Counted from the stretch's first letter, positions 44,831 to 54,707 are shown. The stretch is DNA of 64,000 nt from Amycolatopsis aidingensis (GCF_018885265.1 NZ_CP076538.1:1338001-1402000), one strand, 5' to 3'. The notes: generated by a model not told the origin, from the letters alone. Translations and numbers: made by a program.

Positions 44831-45140
44831 CGGGGGGCTCTTCGAATGTGACGCACTGCCTCACCTCGCGACGGCCGACGGTGGACCGGGCGAGCATTAT
44901 TGCTCGCCGCGACGGGACTGGCAACGACCTCGGGTTTTGCGTGCGGCTCGATGAATTCGGTGCCGGTAATTTTGCGGTGGCCGCCGGTGATCATGCGCGA
45001 ACGAAATGTTCGTGTTCGTCATTTTCTAACCCTGTGAAAGGGTTTCTGATATTGCCGATTCGCCCGGTGTGCCGATACGTGTCGACTAGACTGCGTAGCG
45101 TGGAAGTCCGTGCCCGACCGGTCCGGAGTGAGGAACGACA
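44831..45140. other. Divergent promoter region, XRE and NACHT genes
   Basis: About 310 bases. An inverted repeat CGAAC-GAAAT-GTTCG lies at 44998-45012 and an extra GTTCG at 45014-45018, a candidate XRE site. Rightwards, GAGGAACGACA precedes the TTG start at 45141. No credible additional gene was seen. Confidence 0.45.
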
Positions 45141-48100
45141 TTGTTGTCCAGGAGGTTCTCCAGGCGAGGAAAGGTCGGCCTGCTCGCCGCAGCGACCGTA
45201 CTGCCCGCGGTCGCGGTGGGCATCTGGTGGCGGCCGATCATCGGTCATCCCGCGGTCACCGGCGCACTGCTCGCCGGCTACGGCCTGGTGCTGGCCATCG
45301 GGCGGGAGCTGTGGAAGCGCTGGCAGGTCCGGATCGTCGACTGGATCGAGCAACGGCTGGGCAGGCTGGCATCCCGGTTCGAGCAGCACTACCGGGAGTT
45401 CGTGCTGAACAGCCTGCGTTTCGTCGATCTCAAGGGCCTCACCACGATCGGCTTCTGCACCCCGGAACTGGATGACGTCTTCGTGGACATGGGCCTCGCC
45501 CGGCATGCGGCGAGCAAGGCGGAGGAAGGGGTGCTCGGCAGGCTGCCCGAGCACGTCACCGAGCGATTGTCGGTCCGGCAGCTGCTGGACCGGCCGGACA
45601 CCCAGATCTTCGCCGTGGTCGGGGTCCCCGGCAGCGGCAAGACCACCCTGCTGCGGCACACCGCACGGCAGATCTGCCAGCGCCCGGCGCAGCGCACCGT
45701 GCCGATCCTGCTCTACCTGCGTGACCACGTCCGCACCATCGTCGGCAGCCCGGAAGTCACGCTGGTCGAACTGCTGCGCGGCACCCTTGGCCGCTATGCC
45801 GCCGCCGAACCTCCAGGCTGGTTCGAGCAGCGGCTCCAGCACGGCGGCTGTGTGGTGCTGCTGGACGGCCTGGACGAGATCGCGCTGCCCGCGGACCGCA
45901 GGCAGGTCGCCGACTGGATCGAGCACCAGACCACGCAGTATCCGCAGAACGCCTACGTGGTCACCTCCCGGCCGCGGGGCTACCGGGAGGCGCCGATCAA
46001 CGGCGCGCAGGTGCTGCAGGTGCGCAGCTTCAGCTACGCGCAGGTGACCGAGTTCGTGCACGGCTGGTACCTCGCGGTCGAGAAGCATGCCGCGGGAGTG
46101 CTGGACGAGGGTGCGCGGTTGCGTGCCCAGTCGGCTGCCGACGACCTGCTGGAGCGGCTCAACGGCGCGCCCGAGCTGTACGACCTGACGGTCAATCCGT
46201 TGTTGCTCACCATGATCGCCAACGTGCACCGGGACAGGGGCGCCCTTCCTGGCAGCAGGGCCGGGCTGTACAGCGAGATCTGCCAGGTCATGCTGTGGCG
46301 GCGGCAGGAGGCCAAGAAGCTGGACAGCACGCTCAGCGGCCCGAAGAAGGAGGTGCTGCTGCGCGGGCTCGCCTTCCGGATGATGCGGCAGCGCGTGCGC
46401 GACCTGCGGCGCGAGGACATCCAGGAGGAGTTCGACGGCACCCTGCTCCGGATGTCCGAGCAGGTGACCGCGGCTGACCTGCTGGCCGACGTCCGCCACC
46501 ACGGGCTGCTCATCGAGCGGGAGAACGGCCTGTACTCCTTCGCCCACCAGACGCTCCAGGAATACCTTGCCGCCGCACACATCCAGGACAAGGGACTGGC
46601 CGGGGTGCTGGAACAGGCCGTGGACGACACCTGGTGGCGGGAGACCACCGTGCTGTACGCGGCGATGTCGGATGCCGATCCGATCGTCCGTGCCTGCCTC
46701 GAGTCCGGCAGCGTCACCGCGCTGTCGCTGGCCTTCGACTGCGCCGAGGGCGGCCGCGAACTCGCGCCGGAACTGCGGCGGCATCTCGATGAGCTGCTGA
46801 CCTCGGCGTTGACCCCGCGGGCCGATCCCGAGCTGCGCAGGCTGATGATCCGCGTGGTGATCACCCATCACGCCCGGCACGTGACCCGCACCGCCGATGG
46901 CGGGCGGGTGTGCTCGCGCCCGGTCACCGATCGGATCTTCCGGCTGTACCGGCAGGAAACCACCCGCGGCACGGAGGCGCCGCAGCCGAACGGGGCGGAG
47001 GGCACGCAGCGGGACGGGGACGCGCCGGTGGTGGGCGTGCGCTGGCGCGATGCCGCCGCGTTCGCCAGGTGGATCAACGACATCACCGATGGGGAGCCCG
47101 GCTATCACCTGCCCACCCGCGCGGAGCTGGACGACCCCGCGGTCCGCAGGGCGCTGCCGACGTGCAGTGCCTGGATCATGCCGGAGCACGGCAACGGCGT
47201 CTCCGCGCTGTGGTCACCTGCCGATTCGGCGCATCCGCACGCCGTGGACGTGCCGAGCCTCACCCGGCATCTCGGTGCCGACATCGAGCGCTCGATGCCG
47301 CAGCTGCTGCGGTTGCTCCTGCTCGGCTGCATGGTCACCGTGCGCTGCCTGGAACACGCGCGCACCGTCACCCACACCATTCACACCGAGTACCTGCAGC
47401 AATGGGAACGGGCGTTCGACCACGTCGACCACGATCACGGGGCGCTGCGCAACCTCGCCAGGGATGTCGAGGCCGCGCATGAGCACATGCTCGGCATCGC
47501 CAAGGACCTCAGCCGGACCATCGAGACGGTGCGCGCGCTCGACCCCGCCGTGCCGCTGGACCACAAGCGCGTCCGGGCGCTGGTCAGCGACCTGAACAAC
47601 GAGCGCACGCTGAACGAGTACGAGTACAAACTCGCCGAGGAGAGCGAGGACTCCCTGGTGCGCCTGCTGGAGCGGGCCGTCGCCGCCATCGGCGCGGATC
47701 ATCCGCTGGAGCGGCTGGTCCGGGTCAGCCAGGCCCGCGCGCGGGAGCTCGCCGCGGACGCGGACTATGCGGAAGCGCTGGAACACACCCTCGGCAGCGC
47801 ACTGGCCCGCTCCCTTGCCAGGGTGCTCGACGACGGCGCGCGCCGGGATTGGGCGGACCGGCTGGGCAGGGAACTCGTCGCCACCACGCGCATCCCGGAG
47901 ACGGAGTTCGTGGTGTACCCGGACACCCTGGCGGAACGGCTCCGGGACGGCTGCACGGCGATGCGGGAGCGCTTTCCCGGCTCCTGGGCCGCGGCCGTGG
48001 CCGGCGCGCTGGAGGACGCGGCGGGGCCCGTGGTCAGCAGGCCATGGGAACGGCGGCTCACCGGGGACGCCATGGCCGCCATCCGGCTGGCGGCCTTCTG

Positions 48101-48242
48101 CCTCGCGGCAGAGGCCGGGACCCGGGGTGCCGACCGGTTGCGCGCGACCTTCCTCGAGATCGCGGCTGGGGTGACCTTTCTGCAACGACACGCCACCGAG
48201 GAGGGTCTTGTCACCCAGACGATCGTGCTTGCCATCGCGTAG
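45141..48242 (+). CDS. Membrane-anchored NACHT ATPase with SUMF1-like segment
   Basis: A 1033-residue STAND protein. Two N-terminal hydrophobic helices (about 13-31 and 39-55) would anchor it. The NACHT domain has Walker A GVPGSGKTT (161-169), Walker B VVLLDGLDE (238-246) and a sensor-like VTSRPRGY. At about 628-690 a VVGVRWRDAAAFARWIN...YHLPTRAEL pattern resembles the formylglycine-generating-enzyme/SUMF1 fold, but truncated. The last 300 residues are helical. TTG is the only plausible start. Its role is unknown; bacterial NACHT proteins include defence and signalling factors. Confidence 0.82.
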   Translation: MLSRRFSRRGKVGLLAAATVLPAVAVGIWWRPIIGHPAVTGALLAGYGLVLAIGRELWKRWQVRIVDWIEQRLGRLASRFEQHYREFVLNSLRFVDLKGLTTIGFCTPELDDVFVDMGLARHAASKAEEGVLGRLPEHVTERLSVRQLLDRPDTQIFAVVGVPGSGKTTLLRHTARQICQRPAQRTVPILLYLRDHVRTIVGSPEVTLVELLRGTLGRYAAAEPPGWFEQRLQHGGCVVLLDGLDEIALPADRRQVADWIEHQTTQYPQNAYVVTSRPRGYREAPINGAQVLQVRSFSYAQVTEFVHGWYLAVEKHAAGVLDEGARLRAQSAADDLLERLNGAPELYDLTVNPLLLTMIANVHRDRGALPGSRAGLYSEICQVMLWRRQEAKKLDSTLSGPKKEVLLRGLAFRMMRQRVRDLRREDIQEEFDGTLLRMSEQVTAADLLADVRHHGLLIERENGLYSFAHQTLQEYLAAAHIQDKGLAGVLEQAVDDTWWRETTVLYAAMSDADPIVRACLESGSVTALSLAFDCAEGGRELAPELRRHLDELLTSALTPRADPELRRLMIRVVITHHARHVTRTADGGRVCSRPVTDRIFRLYRQETTRGTEAPQPNGAEGTQRDGDAPVVGVRWRDAAAFARWINDITDGEPGYHLPTRAELDDPAVRRALPTCSAWIMPEHGNGVSALWSPADSAHPHAVDVPSLTRHLGADIERSMPQLLRLLLLGCMVTVRCLEHARTVTHTIHTEYLQQWERAFDHVDHDHGALRNLARDVEAAHEHMLGIAKDLSRTIETVRALDPAVPLDHKRVRALVSDLNNERTLNEYEYKLAEESEDSLVRLLERAVAAIGADHPLERLVRVSQARARELAADADYAEALEHTLGSALARSLARVLDDGARRDWADRLGRELVATTRIPETEFVVYPDTLAERLRDGCTAMRERFPGSWAAAVAGALEDAAGPVVSRPWERRLTGDAMAAIRLAAFCLAAEAGTRGADRLRATFLEIAAGVTFLQRHATEEGLVTQTIVLAIA

Positions 48243-48428
48243 CCACTCCGCCATTCGGGGCACCCGGGCTGGCCACTGTGTCCGGTGACTACTAGCGTCG
48301 GCCGGGCCCGGTAAGGAAGTCACCCCAACGACATCGTGACGGTGACCGATCAACAGGAAAGGCCGCTGGACTCGGCGGCGACAGAGGGTTGGGGGTGCTG
48401 AGTTCGGACGGTCCGGTGAGGAGTGATC

Positions 48429-48842
48429 ATGCAGGACTACTTCGCACTCAGCCCGCCAGGGTACGGCTGGCAGGACGGCGCCGAGCCGTTCTCGGTGACC
48501 GTGGCGCGCACCGGCGAGGGCTGCGTGCTGGCGATCGTGCTGGGTGAGATCGACGCGATCACGATTCCCCGGCTGGACGAGGAACTCGCGTCCTACCCGG
48601 ACGGCGAGACCACCGCCGTCGTGGTCGACCTGTCCCGGGTCTCGTTCTGTTCCGTTGCCGGGTTGCGCCTGCTCGGCGACCTGCTGGAGCGCACCAACCG
48701 GGTCGGCGTGCCGCTGGAACTGGTGGTGGAAACACATCCCGTGCGGCGCGCGCTGACCTGCGCCGGCCTGGACCGGAAGTTCTCCGCGCACGAGACCCGC
48801 GCCGCCGCGCTGGCCGCGATCGGCGTCGACCGGGTCGGCTGA
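48429..48842 (+). CDS. STAS-domain anti-sigma factor antagonist-like protein
   Basis: A 137-residue single STAS domain. The strand and loop VVVDLSRVSFCSVAGLRLL (about 64-82) carries the Ser that is phosphorylated in SpoIIAA-type antagonists. The ATG at 48429 follows GAGGAG. No anti-sigma kinase is adjacent. A role in partner switching of a sigma factor is likely from family knowledge. Confidence 0.82.
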   Translation: MQDYFALSPPGYGWQDGAEPFSVTVARTGEGCVLAIVLGEIDAITIPRLDEELASYPDGETTAVVVDLSRVSFCSVAGLRLLGDLLERTNRVGVPLELVVETHPVRRALTCAGLDRKFSAHETRAAALAAIGVDRVG

Positions 48843-48921
48843 CTACCCCGCCGCGCGGCTCCGGATCCGGTACGGTCACCCCGAACATTGGCTCGTAACA
48901 TGCCGAACCTGGGGGAGACCG

Positions 48922-49461
48922 ATGTCCGAACCGGCGGATCAGCGCGCCGACCCCGCCGCCGCACTGCCCGGTCGCCAGCCGTCGCCGCTCCGTTCGGCGC
49001 CGGTGCGGGTGGCGCTGGCCGCCGCGACCGGCGCGGGCCTCGTCCTGGCCTGGTCGGCCGTCTTCCAGCTGACCGGGCTGCCCTTCTTTGTCGACGGTGC
49101 CGACTTCCGGTGCGAAGGGATCGGTTGTGCCGCCGCGCCCTTCGGTGCGCTGTTCGTCAACCTGATGCTGACGGTGAGCCTGGTGTTCGGCGTCTCGGTC
49201 GCGATCTCCTGGCTGGTGCTGCGGCTGGCACGAGTGGATCAGGCATGGCCGGTGGTACTACTCGGTCCGGTCGCCACCCTGTTCGTGGTCTGGCTCGGCG
49301 ACCGCGTCCTCGCCGAGGCGACCGTCGCAGCCACCGTCATGGTGGCCCTCGGCTACGCCCTCGCCGCGTACCTCACCGCGCCGACCCTGCGCCGGAGTAC
49401 CCGGATCGCGTCGGTGGCCGTCGTGCTCGGTGTCGCCGTGCTCCGTGCCCTGACGGAATAG
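48922..49461 (+). CDS. Four-helix membrane protein
   Basis: A 179-residue hypothetical protein. A hydrophilic N-terminus of about 25 residues is followed by hydrophobic segments near 28-48, 72-98, 107-122 and 130-148. An extracellular loop holds two cysteines (RCEGIGCAAA) that may form a disulfide. GGGGGAGA precedes the ATG. I do not recognise the family. Confidence 0.65.
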   Translation: MSEPADQRADPAAALPGRQPSPLRSAPVRVALAAATGAGLVLAWSAVFQLTGLPFFVDGADFRCEGIGCAAAPFGALFVNLMLTVSLVFGVSVAISWLVLRLARVDQAWPVVLLGPVATLFVVWLGDRVLAEATVAATVMVALGYALAAYLTAPTLRRSTRIASVAVVLGVAVLRALTE

Positions 49462-49612
49462 CTCGCGGGCCGAACCAGTGTGCCGGTGCGGTCCGTTCCG
49501 CTGAGCCATTCAGGCCGATACTTAAGTTCGTTATCCCAGTGGTCGTCTTGCTTTCCATGGAGATCCCGGAGAAATTTGTCCTGACGGCGAGACACCGAGA
49601 AGGAGGCCGGAG

Positions 49613-50689
49613 ATGGCTGGTCCGACACGTCGCCTGCTGGGAATTGGCCTTGGGATTGCGCTCACCGCAACGTTTTCGGTCGGCCCGGCGACCGCGGCCG
49701 CCGCGCGGACCGTGCCGGAGCAGGCCGAAACCTGCGCCGTGAAATCGAAACCGGCCGGGAAGGTGTTGCACGGTTACTGGGAGAACTGGGATGGCGAGGC
49801 GAACGGAGTCCATCCGGGAATGGGCTGGATTCCGATCACCGATCCGCGTATTCGCCAGCACGGCTACAACGTGATCAACGCCGCGTTTCCGGTGATTCTT
49901 TCCGACGGCACCGTGCGGTGGGAGGACGGGATGGACCGGACCGTCAAGGTCCCCACCCCGGCCGAGATGTGCGCCGCCAAGGAGGCCGGGCTGACCATCC
50001 TGATGTCGATCGGCGGTGCCACGGCCGGGATCGACCTCAGCTCGCGCGCCGTCGCCGACCGGTTCATCGAGACCGTGGTGCCGATCCTGAAGGAGTACAA
50101 CTTCGACGGGATCGACATCGATATCGAGACCGGGCTGACCAGCAGTGGCAATATCAACCAGCTCTCCACCTCGCAGGCCAACCTGATCCACATCATCGAC
50201 GGGGTGCTGGCGCGGATGCCGTCGAACTTCGGCCTGACCATGGCGCCGGAGACCGCCTATGTCACCGGCGGCAGCGTGGTCTACGGCTCGATCTGGGGCG
50301 CCTACCTGCCGATCGTGCAGAAGTACGCGGATAACGGCAGGCTCTGGTGGCTGAACATGCAGTACTACAACGGCAGCATGTACGGCTGCTCCGGGGACGC
50401 CTACCAGGCGGGCACGGTGCGCGGGTTCACCGCGCAGACGGACTGCCTCGACCGCGGGCTGAACATCCAGGGCACCACGATCCGGGTGCCCTACGACAAG
50501 CAGGTTCCCGGGCTGCCCGCACAGCGGGGCGCAGGCGGTGGATACATGTCCACCGGACTGGTCGGGCAGGCATGGAACCACTACTCGGGCGCGCTGAAGG
50601 GCCTGATGACCTGGTCCATCAACTGGGACGGCTCCAAGGGCTGGACCTTCGGCGACAACGTCCGCTCCCTGCAGCGAAGGGCCGCGTGA
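49613..50689 (+). CDS. Secreted GH18 chitinase
   Basis: A 358-residue secreted chitinase. The signal peptide spans about 1-30. The GH18 catalytic motif is DGIDIDIE (about 164-171, with the terminal Glu as proton donor), with SIGG upstream near 124 and the C-terminal barrel Trp in MTWSINWD. No separate chitin-binding domain is present. AAGGAGG precedes the ATG. It should cleave beta-1,4-GlcNAc chains. No DasR-type site is obvious upstream. Confidence 0.9.
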   Translation: MAGPTRRLLGIGLGIALTATFSVGPATAAAARTVPEQAETCAVKSKPAGKVLHGYWENWDGEANGVHPGMGWIPITDPRIRQHGYNVINAAFPVILSDGTVRWEDGMDRTVKVPTPAEMCAAKEAGLTILMSIGGATAGIDLSSRAVADRFIETVVPILKEYNFDGIDIDIETGLTSSGNINQLSTSQANLIHIIDGVLARMPSNFGLTMAPETAYVTGGSVVYGSIWGAYLPIVQKYADNGRLWWLNMQYYNGSMYGCSGDAYQAGTVRGFTAQTDCLDRGLNIQGTTIRVPYDKQVPGLPAQRGAGGGYMSTGLVGQAWNHYSGALKGLMTWSINWDGSKGWTFGDNVRSLQRRAA

Positions 50690-50702
50690 CAGACTGGCCC
50701 GC

Positions 50703-51485
50703 ATGAAAAAGATCCTCGTGATCGGCATCGGTGCGGGCGACCCTGAGCAGATCACCGTCCAGGCGATCAGGAAGCTCAACGAGGTGGACGTGTTCTTCCT
50801 GCTGGACAAGGGCCAGGCCAAGGAGGACCTGGTGCGCCTGCGGCGGGAGATCCTGGACCGGTACATCGAGCAGCCGTCCTACCGGGTGGCGGTGGCCGAG
50901 GATCCGCAACGGGACCGCACCGCGGGTGACTACGTCGGTGCGGTCCGGGAGTGGCACCAGCGCCGGGCCGATGTGTACGAGGCCCTGATCCGGGACGAGG
51001 TCGCCGAAGGCGCCTGCGGCGCGGTGCTGGCCTGGGGCGACCCCACCCTCTACGACAGCACCATCACGATGCTGAACCTCGTGCTGGAGCGAGGCACGGT
51101 GGAGTTCGAGTTCGAGGTGATCCCGGGGGTCAGCAGTATCGCCACGCTCACCGCGCGGCACCGCACCACCCTGAACCAGATCGGCAGGCCGGTGCAGCTC
51201 ACCACCGGCAGGCGGCTGGCACAGGGCTTTCCGGACGGGGTGGACGATGTGGCCGTCATGCTCGACGCGCACTGCACCTTCGCCGAGCTCCCGGAAACCG
51301 GCCTGGACATCTACTGGGGTGCCTACCTCGGCACCCCGGACGAGATCCTGGTCTCCGGACCGGTCGCCGAGGTCACCGACCGGATCCGGGCCACCCGCGC
51401 CGAGGCGCGCGAACGCAAGGGCTGGGTGATGGACACCTACCTGCTGCGCAGGCAGGCCGCCAGCACGGAGGAGCCGCCGGGGTAA
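50703..51485 (+). CDS. cobF: Precorrin-6A synthase (deacetylating)
   Basis: A 260-residue SAM-dependent methyltransferase of the tetrapyrrole methylase fold. It opens with GIGAGDPEQITVQAI and shows the conserved AWGDPTLYDSTI and EVIPGVSSI segments. The sequence resembles aerobic-pathway CobF, which methylates C1 of the corrin ring and releases the C20 acetyl group. It starts 13 bases after the chitinase stop, with no strong ribosome-binding site. The two convergent genes beside it also handle corrinoids. Confidence 0.85.
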   Translation: MKKILVIGIGAGDPEQITVQAIRKLNEVDVFFLLDKGQAKEDLVRLRREILDRYIEQPSYRVAVAEDPQRDRTAGDYVGAVREWHQRRADVYEALIRDEVAEGACGAVLAWGDPTLYDSTITMLNLVLERGTVEFEFEVIPGVSSIATLTARHRTTLNQIGRPVQLTTGRRLAQGFPDGVDDVAVMLDAHCTFAELPETGLDIYWGAYLGTPDEILVSGPVAEVTDRIRATRAEARERKGWVMDTYLLRRQAASTEEPPG

Positions 51486-51489
51486 GGGG

Positions 51490-52041
51490 TCAGCTACGCG
51501 GTGCCCAGGGGATCTCCGCGATACCCGCCTCGTGGTTGGCATAGCGGGCCAGTACGAACAGCAGGTCGGCGAGGCGGTTCAGGTAGGCCGAGACCTCGGG
51601 GCTGACCTCCTCGGCACGGCGCACCGAGGCCACCCTGCGCTCGGCCCGCCGGCACACCCCGCGGGCGAGGTGGATCTGCGTGGCCCCTGGTGTGCCGCTG
51701 GGCAGGATGAAGTTCCGCAGCTCCGGCAGCTGCTGGTCCAGCTCGTCGATGGCGGCTTCCATCTCCGGAACCTCGTTCCCGGTCAGCCGGGGAACCGAGG
51801 CGCCGGACCCGGTGCGCTCCGGGGCCATCAGCTCACAGCCCACCACGAACAGGGTGTTCTGCGCGGTTTGCAGGAGTTCCGCCACGCCGTCCGGCACCCC
51901 GTTCGCCACGGCCACTCCGATCGCCGCATTCACCTCGTCCACCGTGCCGATGGCCTCCATCCGCGCCTCGTCCTTGCCGAGCCGCTTGCCACCCCAGATG
52001 CCGGTTTCGCCGGAGTCGCCCTTGCGGGTGTAGATCTTCAC
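51490..52041 (-). CDS. Cob(I)yrinic acid a,c-diamide adenosyltransferase, PduO type
   Basis: A 183-residue ATP:corrinoid adenosyltransferase. The N-terminal TRKGDSGETGIWGG binds ATP, VDEVNAAIG follows, and a conserved RRAERR segment lies near 130. It forms the Co-C bond of adenosylcobalamin. The GTG at 52041 shares one base with the upstream TAG (TAGTG), with AAAGGTG ahead, so it is translationally coupled to the metal-receptor gene. Length is normal for the family. Confidence 0.9.
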   Translation of the reverse strand: MKIYTRKGDSGETGIWGGKRLGKDEARMEAIGTVDEVNAAIGVAVANGVPDGVAELLQTAQNTLFVVGCELMAPERTGSGASVPRLTGNEVPEMEAAIDELDQQLPELRNFILPSGTPGATQIHLARGVCRRAERRVASVRRAEEVSPEVSAYLNRLADLLFVLARYANHEAGIAEIPWAPRS

Positions 52042-52823
52042 TAGGCACCTTTTCCGATCAGACCGAGCTGCTCGCCCAGTACTTGCTTGGCGTCCACGAG
52101 CGAGGGCCCGTACCAGGTGAGGCGGCGGCCGTCCACCACCCTCGCGTTGCCGGGGAACTCAGCGGGCCCGTCCTCGGCCGAGAACGGGTACGGCTCGTCC
52201 GGCAGGATCACCAGTTCGGCGCCCGCGGCCTGGATGTCGGCCAGCGGCATCCGCGGGTAACGGCCGGAGTGCCCGGCGTACACGTTCCGCACGCCGAGCC
52301 GCCGTAGCAGGTCGGTGGCGAAGTTGTTGCTCCCGACCACCATCCACGGATCACGCCACACGCAGATCACCGCGTCGGTGACCGGATCGGGCACCGGCCC
52401 GCCGAGCTGCCGGTTCGCCGCGGCCAGCCAGTCCGGGACCTGCCGGTCCAGCGCGACCGTGCACAGCCGGTCCAGGGCCCGCAGCGCGCTGTCCACGTCC
52501 TCCACCACGGTGACCCAGGCCGGGATCCCGGCCTGGGTCAGCCGTTGGTGGTCGAGTTTGCGGTTCTCCTCCTTGTTCAGCAGTACCAGGTCGGGGGCCA
52601 GCTCGATGATCCGCCGGACGTCCGGGTTCTTGGTGCCGCGCACGCGCTCCACCTCGAGGTCGGGCGGGTGCGTGCACCAGGTGGTGGCCCCGGCCAGCAA
52701 CTGCCGGTCGGTGGCGGCCAGCGCGTCGGTGAGCGAGGGCACCAGGGAAACCACCCGGCGCACCTGTCGCGGGAGCCGGACCTCGAGGGACATATCGTCC
52801 AGCTCGGTACGCTCGCGGGCCAT
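52041..52823 (-). CDS. Helical-backbone metal receptor (BtuF-like), no signal peptide
   Basis: A 260-residue protein of the helical-backbone metal-receptor family. It shows the N-terminal RRVVSLVPSLTDAL, a WCTHPP segment near 49, ELAPDLVLLN and a C-terminal DAKQVLGEQL. Family members bind cobalamin or iron complexes for ABC importers. This one lacks a signal peptide or lipobox and no permease is nearby, so it may act inside the cell, for example in corrinoid handling with the coupled adenosyltransferase. Confidence 0.75.
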   Translation of the reverse strand: MARERTELDDMSLEVRLPRQVRRVVSLVPSLTDALAATDRQLLAGATTWCTHPPDLEVERVRGTKNPDVRRIIELAPDLVLLNKEENRKLDHQRLTQAGIPAWVTVVEDVDSALRALDRLCTVALDRQVPDWLAAANRQLGGPVPDPVTDAVICVWRDPWMVVGSNNFATDLLRRLGVRNVYAGHSGRYPRMPLADIQAAGAELVILPDEPYPFSAEDGPAEFPGNARVVDGRRLTWYGPSLVDAKQVLGEQLGLIGKGA

Positions 52824-52850
52824 GCCATGATCCTATCCGCCCACCCGCCG

Positions 52851-54707
52851 TTACCTGGGGTGGCCGAGGGCTTGGGCCAGCGCGGGCGGGCCGCCGGCGA
52901 CCGGCAGGGTCAGCTTGCTGGCACCGAGGGTGACCAGCACGGTGGCCCCGGCGGCGTCGGTGGCGATGTAGGACTCGTCATTGGCCACCAGCACCACGCC
53001 GATCCGGTGCCCGGCCGGGAAGACGTAGTCCTTCGGGTGGGTCTGCCAGTCGACCTCGTACTGCAGCCCCGGCTGCAACGGCTGCTCCTCGGTCAGCCCG
53101 TTGCGGTTCCTGGTGTCGATCGACCCGCGGGTGACCACGGAATAGGGATTGTGGTTGCGCAGCATCGTGGACGGCTCCGCGCAGCCGGTGCGCTCGGCCA
53201 CGTCCCGCAGGGTGCAGGAAGTGGCGAACAGTTCGGCTGGCGTCTTGTCCTGCGGGATCAGTGGCTGGTTGGGGCCGTAGTCCACCAGCAGCGCGGTCAG
53301 CGGGGTGCCGGTGCGGTCCGCGGCCATCTTCACCCGCAACGACGGCGTACCGGAGATGCGCAGGTCCCGCTGTAGCGGCCTGGTGGTGAAGGCCAGCCGG
53401 TGCGGGCGTTCCTCATCAGGCTCGGCGACCATCATGTTCTCGCTCTGGTCGAGATCATCGGTGAACCGCCGGATCCGCTCGCTGTCGGGCCGGGTCGGCA
53501 GCAGCCGGTTGTACCGCTCCAGCCACAGGTCGGAGTCCTTCGCCTCCGGTGCGGGCCAGTCCCGGTAGGTCTCCCAGTGGCCGTCCGGGCGCTGCAGGTC
53601 GACCATGGGCTCGTCCATGATCCCGTTGTCGATGCCCTGCAGCCAGTAGTCCATCCAGGCCGCGATCTGCCGCTGCCATTCCCGCGGCCGGACCGAGATC
53701 GGGTCGGTGTGTGCCTCGCGGTGCAGCCACAGCTTGCGCGGCACGTCCTGCTCGGCGAGCACTTCCCACCAGCGGGAGAAGTGGTTCGGCTTGACGTTCC
53801 AGTCCTCCTGGCCGTGCACCACGAAAACCGAGGCCTTGACCTGTTCCGCCGAGTCCCGGTAGTTGCGGGCCTGGTAGAACGGGGTGTAGTCGTAGCTGCC
53901 GTCCGCGGCGTCGTTCCCGAGCTCGGTCAGCACCTCCCGGCAGGCCGGCCGCTGTTGCCTGCTCACCACGTACTGGCCGAGCCATTCCGGATACCGGTAG
54001 CCCCAGGCGCCGCGGTATCCGATGCCCTGGTCGCGGGCGTAGTCGTACCAGCTGGAGATCGCGGCGATCGGCACGATCGTGGTGAGGCCGTCCACCCCCG
54101 CGGCCGCCGCGGCATTGGGCAGGGTGCCGTTGTAGGAAACCCCCACCATGCCCACCTTGCCGGTGCTCCAGTCGGCGCGTACCTCGCTGCCGTCCGCGCG
54201 GTATCCGGGGGTGCGCCCGTTCAGCCAGTCGATCGCCGCCTGCACGCTGCGGGTGTCCTCCGGCCCGCCGGTGGCGGGGCAGCCGGTGGAGCGGGATGTG
54301 CCCTGCATCTCCACCTCGACCACGGCGTAACCGCGGGGCACGAAGTAGTCGTCGTACCACCGGTCGAAGCCCATCGGGATCCGGGTTCCGTTCGCCGTGG
54401 CCGCGGTCCCCGCGAGGTCGTAGTACGGACTGGCCTGCATCACGGTCGGCACCCGCAGGCCACCTGCCGTCTCCGCCGGCCGGATGATGTCCAGCGCGAT
54501 GCGGTCCCGTTCGCCGTCGGAGTCGGAGTCCATCTCGGCGGGGACGTAGACGGACTCGACGATCGCGTTCACCCTGGAGAACACCGGCTGGGTGGCCCCT
54601 TCCCGGACCTCGATTCGCTGCTCGTCCGGCTGTGCCTGCGAAATTCCCGCCGTGGAAATTGCTACCATGATCGAGGCCGCGAGAATCGTGACTCTTCGCA
54701 ATTTCAT
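52851..54707 (-). CDS. Secreted Xaa-Pro dipeptidyl-peptidase (S15/CocE type)
   Basis: A 618-residue exported serine peptidase. The signal peptide covers about residues 1-25. The nucleophile Ser191 lies in GVSYNG, the Asp in GQEDWNVKP and the His in HREAHTDP. The C-terminal beta-sandwich is typical of the S15/CocE group. The ATG at 54707 follows GGGAGGAA; an upstream in-frame start would spoil the signal. It probably removes X-Pro dipeptides from peptides outside the cell, though esterase activity cannot be excluded. Confidence 0.88.
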   Translation of the reverse strand: MKLRRVTILAASIMVAISTAGISQAQPDEQRIEVREGATQPVFSRVNAIVESVYVPAEMDSDSDGERDRIALDIIRPAETAGGLRVPTVMQASPYYDLAGTAATANGTRIPMGFDRWYDDYFVPRGYAVVEVEMQGTSRSTGCPATGGPEDTRSVQAAIDWLNGRTPGYRADGSEVRADWSTGKVGMVGVSYNGTLPNAAAAAGVDGLTTIVPIAAISSWYDYARDQGIGYRGAWGYRYPEWLGQYVVSRQQRPACREVLTELGNDAADGSYDYTPFYQARNYRDSAEQVKASVFVVHGQEDWNVKPNHFSRWWEVLAEQDVPRKLWLHREAHTDPISVRPREWQRQIAAWMDYWLQGIDNGIMDEPMVDLQRPDGHWETYRDWPAPEAKDSDLWLERYNRLLPTRPDSERIRRFTDDLDQSENMMVAEPDEERPHRLAFTTRPLQRDLRISGTPSLRVKMAADRTGTPLTALLVDYGPNQPLIPQDKTPAELFATSCTLRDVAERTGCAEPSTMLRNHNPYSVVTRGSIDTRNRNGLTEEQPLQPGLQYEVDWQTHPKDYVFPAGHRIGVVLVANDESYIATDAAGATVLVTLGASKLTLPVAGGPPALAQALGHPR

